Shown: positions 56,273 through 64,000 of the stretch, one piece after another
Layout: each line of letters begins with the position of its first letter
Position numbering within the stretch: position 1 is the first letter of the stretch
NCBI GenBank assembly: GCA_000467715.1
Contig: AJFK01000895.1
Span: forward strand, 104,474-168,473
Length of the DNA: 64,000 bases
Direction of reading: 5' to 3'
Source of the DNA: Hysterium pulicare CBS 123377
Taxonomy: Eukaryota > Ascomycota > Dothideomycetes > Hysteriales > Hysteriaceae
Position numbers and translations under genes: made by a program
Notes under the pieces: generated by a model
Seen by the model: the letters and a program-made list of their open reading frames with translations, nothing else
The model's database searches: none
What the model was told of the DNA's origin: nothing

Positions 56273-58473
56273 TGTGCGGAGGATGGGATAGATTCAGTGG
56301 ATAAACGGCTTTCCGTTGGAAGGTGGTAGATTGAAAAGAGTGCAGTGTTGAGCTTGGAAAGTAAGGTGAGGTAAAGTGGAGAAGAATCGCGTTGACGATG
56401 AAATGATGCGGTGAGCACACACCTGGACGGCACGAAAGCCGCTCCTTCATAATTCGTCGTTTGCAGAGCGTCTTCCCCTGCCACATTCTTTACCACTGGC
56501 CTACAAACCTAACTTGGACTCTAGGAGGAGTATAAAAGCATATAAGTAACTTATTTGAATCGGATACCAGACGTCTCTAACTAAGATCAGGATTCGATGC
56601 AGAGAGGTCGTGTACATATCTGTATACATTGATCACTGACGACCTATAAAGTTGATCAGCCTTGCTTCCCCTCTCTTATACATATAACTAGTTCGATGAT
56701 ATAGCTACCAAAAGGCGAGCATGTTTCGAATGGCTCCATTAAAAAATTAAATATGGTTATACTGGCCCGAGCTGGTATAGTAGCATCCCGGGGTGCTTAC
56801 AAGTATAAGCAATCGGTATAGCATAACTGTCTATGCTTCGCAAAACCTCGCAGCAGTTCCCCAACGCATCAACCAGGACCCGAGATTTGCTCAATGCAGT
56901 TATAATTTAGTACATCCGGCTAGCTTGAGTTATTCCTAGTTCAAGTGTGCTTCTTCCCAAACCTGCCAAAACGCATAACTTCGCGGAACCGTAAGTACGC
57001 AGGGAAGTCTGACAAATTAGAGATGACGCTTGCTATAGCCGAAAGTATGCTTCAAGATACCGTTCTCATAAAATTCAATGCTCTCGAGTAGTCTCTCAAG
57101 ATACATCCACTTGGAGAGAGAATACTTCGAAAGATGTTGTTAACCCGCAGAAAGTATAGAGTGCTTCCCTATTCCTTGAAGTTACCTGGGAAATTATGAT
57201 ACTAACTGACCGGGATAGAGTTTCAAGAATCTTGACATAGTGGAGCAGGCCTCTTTCATTCCGTCCGGAACCCATATGGCTAGGTCTAGGGGATTCCCGA
57301 CATTAAAGTTGGGCCCAGAATACGTGTCGAATTTCATCAACCCGAACAGACGAAGCTAAATCAGCCTTTCGAAAAATCCATTTATGAAGGGAATTTCCAT
57401 TATCGGCGCTATCAGGAGAGGTTGGTATTGTCCCAAGACTTTATTACCGTATGTCGAAGCTGAGGATCGAATCAAGGATATAAATCGCCGTCCGGACCTG
57501 GTACTATCGTTCGCTCCCATCTGAACGGCATCCGGTGCGCTAACAACTCGGTAATGCAGGACCCCGACTTCGGTATAACGTTTCTTCATTGCGCCTTTTG
57601 CGAATCAACTGGGTTCCCTTGCTTTGTCTCGCACTGGCAGTAGACGATTGTGAAGTATTGGGATCAACTTCCTCCAAAACGTCAAGTTGTGACACCTGTG
57701 TGGATGTGTAGTAGTAATTCACATTGTTTAATCTACTTATTGAGATTATCGACCCTTACTCGGCCACAATGAATGACTTTTGAGAATGACATTATCTTCT
57801 CGTCTCTCCTGAAAGGGGCCAACCTCAAGCCTCTTTTACTGCCTTTAAACCCGTTTGACATGTCAAAGACGTTAGTTAGATTGACGGGTCAACCTGGCAG
57901 CTGTGTGGCATAATCCAGTGTGATCAAATGATGCTATCGGATGAAGCTTCCTTTTGATGAAGCCACTCGTAAGAGTCTCTGAGATGGGTTCGTCAAGCAG
58001 CTCGCGTCGGTGTCGGCAAGTTCGCAGCTCTAAACGCCGACTCTCCGACATCCTCTCCTTTCACTCCACAAAACCCATGCCTCGCGCTTCCTTCAACAAC
58101 CGATTCTGCTCTTGTTACTTGTCAACGAGGACTTAAGGTGCTGAGTGAAGTGGGTTTGAGTAAGCAAACTCGGCATACCGTGGCTACGGCCTCTTGCCCC
58201 TGATTAATACCATTATGCGTCGGCCGAACATGAAGTTTTCACCGATGGTGTCACTTGTGACTGCATACGAGTGAACTCTGTATAAGAACATTGTAGGTGT
58301 TTATTTACCTCGAGTGTTACTTCCTCACAAAAACTCAAATACGAAGACCCTCCCTTTCCTGTGATAATCCTCCATCTTCCTCGTATTTTCAAGTCTCTCG
58401 TCTCTACGATTCCACGCAAGAGCCAATTGTCAAAATCGTGCTTTGCTCTGAGTCTCTCCAAATTCTCTTCATA
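56273..58473. other. Long gene-poor, AT-richer region
   Basis: About 2.2 kb between divergent genes. The part 56500-57900 is visibly richer in A/T than its neighbours and has only short frames (57540-57722 and 57356-57589, minus). It could contain decayed sequence, but no transposon motif or terminal repeat could be seen. Confidence 0.4.
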
Positions 58474-60000
58474 ATGGTCGACTTAGGCATAAACCGCCTC
58501 CGGCATCTGAGAGAGAGGCCCACTCTCACCAAGTCCAATCGTGCCTCTATTAAGGACTCGCAATGGCAAGGCATCCGCGCCAAATTCGCGATTCAAACCG
58601 TAGCCGGGAGCACAGCCTTACTGCTCCTATTCCTCGCCGTTCTCTGCTATCTGTACGGAACACTTTACAAGGCATACGATCGACATCATAATATGCACAT
58701 CCTCGCTGTGGACTACGATGGCGGTGTTGTAGGTCAGGCTGTAGCCGCGGCATACAAGCAAATGGAAGGACCTACATTTCCTACTCTCTACTTCCATACC
58801 CCAGAGGAGTTCCCAGATACTTCAAATGTGGTTCAGAGTATACGGAGGGGAAACTACTGGGGTGCGATATACTCCACGACCGGAGCATCAGATCGGCTAG
58901 AAGCCGCGATCCAAGGTGGTTCAGCAGCAACTTCCTACAATGCAAAAGCCGCGCTAACCTACGTCTGGAACCAACAATCCTACACCACCTTCTCGCAATC
59001 CGTCATCCAATCCAGCCTACAACAACTAGTCATCGCCACACGCGCCGCATACACAAAGCTAAACGGCACTCAAGCCTACCCGATCGTCAACCGCACCTCC
59101 CCACCCGCCATCCAAGCCTTTCTAAACCCAATCGACAGCACCTCCATAAACATAAAACCCACACCCCAAGGCTCCGTAATCCTCTACAGCACAGTGTCGA
59201 TGGCCATGCCCGTGCTGCAACAATTCTTCTTCCTCCTCGTGCTAAACGGCATCTGTCGCACCCACCAACTCTACCACAAAATGACCATCAGCTCCAGCCT
59301 CCTCGTCCGCCGCGTCTCCGGCCTCCTCTACACTCTCGGTGCGGGGCTATGCCAGGCCGGATACTACTGGGCCTTCGGCGACGGCTGGGTCGAAAACGGA
59401 AGCCAATTCGTCTTGACATGGCTCGTATTCTGGCTGCTGATGCAAATCCACCTGCAATACCTCGACGCCATCGCCGCGCTGTGTCCACTGCCCGTCATGC
59501 CCTTCGTGCTGCTCATCTGGATTTTCGTGAATATTTCAACGACGGTGTCGCCGCTGGTTCTGCAGCCGGGGTTCTATCACTGGGGCGCTTGTTTGCCGGC
59601 TCACAATGCTTATTTGACGCTGATCACGATTTGGACGGGGGGAGCGGATAACAGGCTTTATAGCACGCTGCCGATTCTGTTTGCGTGGTGGGTTGTTGGG
59701 TTTGCGGTTTCAGCACTGGCGCATGTGAGGGCTTGTCATTTGGCGTTTCGATTCGAGCAGAAGCTGGAGGAAAGGAAGGGGAAGGATAGTCAGGAGACGC
59801 TGAAAGATGGGGACGCTGGGTTGGCGGCGCCGAGGGAAGGAGACGAGGGTGTTTCGAGACGGAGTTCGATGGGGACGTTGGGAGGGGAGGATGTGGAGAT
59901 GCAGAGGAGGATGAGGGCGATGGAGGAGGTGGAGATGGAGGAGAGGGAGGCCAGGAAACAAAGAGAGGTTTATGGACCTTCTATTCCACCGTTGGCGTAG
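58474..60000 (+). CDS. SNG1-family (DUF3533) membrane protein
   Basis: An intronless gene of 508 aa; the start at MVDLGINRLRHL was chosen over an upstream in-frame ATG at 58297, whose 59 extra residues are leader-like. Related to yeast Sng1, a plasma-membrane protein named for nitrosoguanidine resistance. The first membrane segment is at about 44-65 (STALLLLFLAVLCYLYGTLY), followed by the family block MHILAVDYDGGVVGQAV and a large extracellular loop. That loop includes VQSIRRGNYWGAIY and LTYVWNQQSYTTFSQSVIQS. Five or so further membrane segments lie between about 255 and 430. The C-terminal 75 residues are cytosolic, Glu/Arg-rich and coiled-coil-like. The family is linked to drug tolerance and lipid asymmetry signalling in yeast; the role here is inferred only from family. 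Confidence 0.9.
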   Translation: MVDLGINRLRHLRERPTLTKSNRASIKDSQWQGIRAKFAIQTVAGSTALLLLFLAVLCYLYGTLYKAYDRHHNMHILAVDYDGGVVGQAVAAAYKQMEGPTFPTLYFHTPEEFPDTSNVVQSIRRGNYWGAIYSTTGASDRLEAAIQGGSAATSYNAKAALTYVWNQQSYTTFSQSVIQSSLQQLVIATRAAYTKLNGTQAYPIVNRTSPPAIQAFLNPIDSTSINIKPTPQGSVILYSTVSMAMPVLQQFFFLLVLNGICRTHQLYHKMTISSSLLVRRVSGLLYTLGAGLCQAGYYWAFGDGWVENGSQFVLTWLVFWLLMQIHLQYLDAIAALCPLPVMPFVLLIWIFVNISTTVSPLVLQPGFYHWGACLPAHNAYLTLITIWTGGADNRLYSTLPILFAWWVVGFAVSALAHVRACHLAFRFEQKLEERKGKDSQETLKDGDAGLAAPREGDEGVSRRSSMGTLGGEDVEMQRRMRAMEEVEMEEREARKQREVYGPSIPPLA

Positions 60001-60802
60001 ATTGGGGGTTTCTGAGTAGACTCGAGACCTTGAACTTTCTGAGACGGTTTTGTAGATGTTGTGAACGAATGATAAAATCCATCACTTTTACTTCATATAA
60101 TATCCTTTTAGGTTTCTTCTTTCCTGTGGCATCATCGTCCACAAAAGCTGGTATAGGGCTTCGGATACTCTCACATCTTGAATTATACAAACGATGTCTG
60201 TGAAGCTTAATTTGGAAAAGCCCTGGGGAAGTAAAGTGTTCTTGAAACCTCTCTCCACCTACCGACAAACGGAAATCTACTGCCTAACCAGCTAAAAGCT
60301 TATTCCGCCTCAGCACATTCCAAATCCTTTCTCCCAAAGAAAAGATAAACCTAAAGGCAGATGAAATCTCATCTTCCATTCCGTAACTAGAATAAGAATA
60401 CATTTCAACATCATTTCACGCGTTCATGCTTTAGAGTAGTTTTCCCGTGACTGTCAGCCAGGAGCTTGGGATATTGTTGTTCGTGTATTGGGTGCGTGAT
60501 TAGCTATGGTTCTCTCCGTATGTCGTAGCATCTATAGATTCATAGCTCTTTGATAATGCCGCTTCTATTCTCTCTATCTATAGGGTCTACGTAAGTTTCA
60601 AGCGTACTTCACTCCCTAGAAACCTCGCAGAAACCCCCCTCCCCTCCCCACGAATCCGAAAGCTGCCTTCAACCTTCCCAACCCCCAAACAAAATCCTCA
60701 TCAATACCTCCAAGTCCTATTCTTCCCTCTCCTACCTCTAACCCACTGACTAGCGCGGATAATTGAGAGCTTGTGCATAAGATCATTCCCGTTGAGGACT
60801 CA
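60001..60802. other. Convergent intergenic region
   Basis: About 800 bp between the SNG1-family gene and the broken gene. A 91-codon minus frame at 60616-60891 overlaps the pseudogene end and is unsupported. Confidence 0.45.
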
Positions 60803-61431
60803 TCAAGCTTCGAGCAATGATTCTTTCCCAGTGAAGCCAAACAGTCCAAGGTCCACGATCTCCCATGTATGCATCTCTGTTGGAGGCGCATTGATGCTCT
60901 GGTACTTTTCTTTGGGGTTTGCCAATTGTTTGTTGGAAGGTCAGTCGCTGAGATGGGAGTATTCCTGCCCGGAGATGGGTTCGAGAGGAGGGGATTCGAA
61001 GAGGATGGGATGGCGGAGCGTGAGTGGGTGGGGTGAGATATTTGAGCTCCAGGTCGAGTCTGAGGATATTAAATGGGTGTCCAACGCTACAAGCTCTCCA
61101 TCTTCAACCATGTGCGAGCGAGAAAGATTTAGATCTCGGAAGCTCCCATTACAGATGAGAGAGAAGTGAGTGCGGTGACCGATATAATCTCTCAAGAACT
61201 TCGGACATGTTGAACAAGTTGCGGATCCACAACAAGTGCATTCGGGGCGGTGGATGTTGGAGAAGGCGAAGAGGCACGTGAGGAAGATGGAGAACTAGTC
61301 GTTGAGGATGATACAGTCCCGACTATTTCCGTTTCCGTTTCGAGATCATCAAAAGTCGAGAAAGCGATACGCACGCTCTGCCGACCGAGGAGATTAGGGA
61401 TGTAGATATATTGGTGTTCGGTATCCATCAT
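60803..61431 (-). pseudogene. Probable pseudogene of an unrecognised conserved-looking gene
   Basis: From ATG 61431 the frame reads MMDTEHQYIYIPNLLGRQSV, AFSTFDDL, a Ser/Thr-rich segment, then VVDPQLVQHVR and stops at once. Two bases on, near 61199, another frame continues plausibly as FLRDYIGHRTHFSLICNGSF, LVALDTHLISSDSTW, HPLTLRHP and SGQEYSHLSD, then meets TGA at 60943-60941. The same frame stays open beyond that TGA to a second stop at 60805-60803, with the ordered-looking end TWEIVDLGLFGFTGKESLLE. So two lesions, a frameshift and a stop, break an otherwise protein-like sequence, and no GT-AG intron explains either. Alternatives are a sequencing error at the frameshift or an unusual intron. 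The ancestral function is unknown. Confidence 0.6.
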
Positions 61432-62110
61432 AGTGATATTCGACGCTTTATTTCTTTGGTAGAGGGATGATTTCTTTTGAGGTAGTTGATTAAATCAATT
61501 AACATGAGTCTTTTTGTTGCTTGCGAACTGGAGTTGAATGAGAAAAAACAGCGATGGGTGTCAGACACTTTATATATCCCTCCCCAAGAAGCGCCATCGT
61601 GGAGTTTATTCTACTGCCAGGCCACGATATCACCGCTGCAGCCGTGGTGAAGGCGGAGTCGGTGTTTAGTCTTAAGTTCGGGGCCGTAGCTAAGTCACCA
61701 TGCAGGGATGGAGCCGAGTTCGTTGGTGGCGGAGACAAAGCGATAAGTCGGAGTTTGAGCCCTGGTAACGCCGACATGTCGAGATGTCAGCAACGGGCGC
61801 TAATTATATCGATCATTAAGAGCTTGGTCTTTTGTCCGACATCTCCGACATCTTTTATGGAATGATTCGTTGAGTATGGGCAAGTTCAACGCCAAATCCA
61901 CGTGTCGTCGTGTATTCTGAATCCCAGGTCTTACATCCGAGTCCGATGAGGACGTATGCTTCAAATGAGTCACTAGCAGGAAGAGCTTTTGTCAAGATGA
62001 TCATGCATTCGTATGTATGTACAATCTACATGCGGACTAAACCGTGTAGGAAAGAACCCTCGTTATATACATATCCCCTTTCAATCCTTCTATACGGGTA
62101 TATACAACAT
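61432..62110. other. Intergenic
   Basis: About 680 bp between two minus-strand genes. Short shadow frames on both strands only. Confidence 0.45.
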
Positions 62111-63991
62111 CTACGCCAGCCAAACAAACCCAACCATTACAGCCATTAACGACACAACCACAGGTAGCACCCTTCCCAACCCCCCTCTCCCACCAGCAAC
62201 ACCCCTCGGCGCCCCCGTAGCCGACGCATCAGCAACGCCCGAAGTAATCGAGTTCACAGCCGCCATAGTCGTCGTAACCACGCCGCCAATAATCCCCGTA
62301 CTAGAGCCAGTGACCGAGGGCACCGCACTGCTCTTCTTGTTCGAAGGGCTAGGGACACCGCTCGTGGAATTAGATGTTAGGACGGCGTTGGAGCCGAGTA
62401 ACCATCCGATGTTCGCGATGACGGCCTGCGAGTCGCGAACTGTGACGGAGACTTTACCGGTGGAATCGATGGGGATGCTGGTGATGGTGTCATTGACGGT
62501 TTTGGGGCTTCCGTCGGGGGATTGCTCGAAGGATACACCGTTGAATGTCGTTCCGGAGAGTGAGTCTGCGCCGTCGGCGGTAAGATAGGATAGAAAGAGG
62601 GCCTGTGATGCGTATGATGATCCTAGAGAGAGGGTAAAAGTGAAGCTGCCTTTACTGGTGGCTGATGCGTTGGCTAGTAGGGAGTTGATCAGAACGAGTG
62701 ATCTGAGATTACCGTTGGCGTAGGCAGCGAAGGCTCTTATGCGGCTTTTGTAGGGAGATGTGACTGTCTGGGTGTTTAAGACTCCAATTTGCGTCGTCCC
62801 GTTGCCATTACCTATTAGCTGAGCCACAGCGGCGTGGGCGTAGTATTGGGGGCGGACAAATGGGTCGTTGCCGTACATGTTTACGGGCTGCCATGCACTG
62901 GCATTGGAGTTGTCCGTCATGTGCATTTGAACGGAAGAGATGTTTAGGGAGGCCGTGTAGCAGAGGAAGTTTAATGTCCAGAGAGCAGCTCCAAAAGCAT
63001 CGCTAACACCATGCATCCCGATAGGCCCCACACTGCTCATTTCCCGAAGAACAAAGGGCAAGCCAGTAGCCAAACCGGCCGCTACTTGTGTTTCCCAATA
63101 TGTGAACTGTGAGTTAGTGTTATCCAGATTCATCAAGTCGTCCAGTGTCAGTGACACAGTCGAGACTCCAATAAAGTAGAAATAGTCATGTTCGTTCCAT
63201 GCGCTAATATAATTAGAGCCATTCGTGGTGGCAGTAAGTTTGGCTTGGACGAGGTTGTCGATCGCAAAGGTCGTCCCAATGGTCGAGGCAGTCGCGGGGC
63301 CTTCAAAGAACTTTGAAGGCAGTCCCGCTGGACTTAGGACCTGCTGGTAAATTGCTGCGGCCCTGTCCAGGAACTCCTGCGCGTAGACCTGCCCAGTCCA
63401 AGCTCCAGTCCGGAAAAGGTTTTGGAGATATAGATCCGGCTCGTTTCCAATCTCGAATGAGTACAATTTGACATTGGTCATGCCATTGAGTGCTGCCTTA
63501 GCTTCCTTCACAATATTATCAATGTAGTCCGACGCTTGGTACGCTAAATTGAGGCCGAAAGTGATTGGCGAATCCTTAGGGAATCGATCCAATGCCTTGA
63601 AATACGACGGCCCAATGATCATAGAATCACTGGCATAGACACCCTGCCCGACTGGATTGGGGTTGTTCTTGATACTGTAATCATTATAGGACGAGTCGAA
63701 TATCATATAATCTCCGGTATTTCCTCCAAGACGAATGTGTGGGGGCGCTCCGGCGTATTCTGCAAGGTTCTGTAAGAGGTTCACCGAAAGCTGATTCGTA
63801 CTCGAACCTCCAGTAAAGGAGAAAAGATTGGACGGTTCTATACCGAAGCCAGCGAAGGACGGGTCCAGAGGAGAAGAGACAGATGCGGCTGCGGCGTTCG
63901 CGGGGGGAGATAGCGAGATGGCATTCTGAGAGACAGAAAGAGCTGCAAACGACAGACTAAACAGCAGAATGGAGCGCAACGAGGGGATCAT
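62111..63991 (-). CDS. Secreted GH79-like glycoside hydrolase, probably GPI-anchored
   Basis: An intronless gene of 626 aa ending 10 bp from the right edge. Residues 1 to about 21 are a signal peptide. The catalytic barrel shows PPHIRLGGNTGDYMIFD, GLNLAYQASDYIDNIVKEA and the acid/base block SFEIGNEPDLY with Glu184. It also has EGPATAST, SAWNEHDYFYF and a candidate nucleophile Glu317 in FVLREMSSVGPIG. A beta-sandwich C-terminal domain as in Glyco_hydro_79C follows (about 395-530). The family includes beta-glucuronidases acting on arabinogalactan or similar glycans. After a Ser/Thr-rich linker the protein ends in a hydrophobic tail (LPVVVSLMAVMVGFVWLA) preceded by small residues, as expected for GPI attachment. 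The many Asn-X-Ser/Thr sites agree with secretion. The exact substrate is not readable. Confidence 0.92.
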   Translation of the reverse strand: MIPSLRSILLFSLSFAALSVSQNAISLSPPANAAAASVSSPLDPSFAGFGIEPSNLFSFTGGSSTNQLSVNLLQNLAEYAGAPPHIRLGGNTGDYMIFDSSYNDYSIKNNPNPVGQGVYASDSMIIGPSYFKALDRFPKDSPITFGLNLAYQASDYIDNIVKEAKAALNGMTNVKLYSFEIGNEPDLYLQNLFRTGAWTGQVYAQEFLDRAAAIYQQVLSPAGLPSKFFEGPATASTIGTTFAIDNLVQAKLTATTNGSNYISAWNEHDYFYFIGVSTVSLTLDDLMNLDNTNSQFTYWETQVAAGLATGLPFVLREMSSVGPIGMHGVSDAFGAALWTLNFLCYTASLNISSVQMHMTDNSNASAWQPVNMYGNDPFVRPQYYAHAAVAQLIGNGNGTTQIGVLNTQTVTSPYKSRIRAFAAYANGNLRSLVLINSLLANASATSKGSFTFTLSLGSSYASQALFLSYLTADGADSLSGTTFNGVSFEQSPDGSPKTVNDTITSIPIDSTGKVSVTVRDSQAVIANIGWLLGSNAVLTSNSTSGVPSPSNKKSSAVPSVTGSSTGIIGGVVTTTMAAVNSITSGVADASATGAPRGVAGGRGGLGRVLPVVVSLMAVMVGFVWLA

Positions 63992-64000
63992 GGCGGGGGG

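Noticed and set aside
56580-56660. A possible tRNA B-box (ATCGAATCC on the minus strand)
   Set aside because: No matching A-box or acceptor stem.
57450-57540. A possible tRNA B-box (GATTCGATCC on the minus strand)
   Set aside because: No A-box at the right distance and no cloverleaf pairing could be drawn.

Overview
The window comes from a filamentous ascomycete (Pezizomycotina) nuclear genome. Genes carry many short introns of about 45-80 nt with GT-AG borders and CTAAC/CTGAC-like branch sites. The proteins include AA9, CE3 and GH79 carbohydrate-active enzymes, a Zn2Cys6 regulator, 2EXR proteins and typical fungal housekeeping genes. Class (Leotiomycetes versus Dothideomycetes) cannot be settled by eye. 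I see about 28 intact gene models and one probable pseudogene, on both strands. I found no rRNA, no convincing tRNA, no CRISPR and no recognisable transposon. Most gene models were rebuilt by hand-splicing, and in each multi-exon model the exon lengths sum to a multiple of three.

Left part (1-20 kb): a protein of unknown family (404-1401, paralogous to one at 55546-56272); a cysteine-rich secreted protein made of two tandem modules (1913-2666); a disordered protein (3242-3967); mitochondrial ribosomal protein S12 (4588-5246) divergent from a 2EXR protein; a 906-residue protein with the N-terminal domain of fungal NLR-type proteins joined to TPR-like helices (7362-10194); an AA9 LPMO with a cysteine-rich C-terminal extension (12259-13840); and a secreted alpha/beta hydrolase divergently paired with a Zn2Cys6 regulator (14717-18113). 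A second 2EXR protein follows.

Middle (20-43 kb): tubulin cofactor D and the DNA polymerase delta subunit Cdc27/POLD3 share a 196-bp divergent promoter. They are followed by an Alr4036-type FMN-binding protein, two acidic/basic nuclear-looking proteins (one with tandemly duplicated exons), a CE3-like SGNH esterase, two hypotheticals, and a head-to-head pair encoding complex I subunit NDUFS4 and ATP synthase subunit f, with 257 bp between their start codons.

Right part (43-64 kb): a 1431-residue disordered protein with a conserved-looking acidic Trp-rich motif, a four-TM protein, a single-pass protein with a cysteine-containing ectodomain, a small basic protein, the second paralogue, an SNG1/DUF3533 membrane protein, a gene broken by a frameshift and a stop, and a secreted, probably GPI-anchored GH79-type enzyme at the right edge. 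Secreted AA9, CE3 and GH79 enzymes point to a lifestyle using plant or fungal wall polysaccharides, but they are dispersed and are not a tight cluster. The strongest leads for something undescribed are the two-module cysteine-rich secreted protein, the paralogue pair of unknown family, the NLR-N/TPR protein, and the hydrolase/regulator pair.
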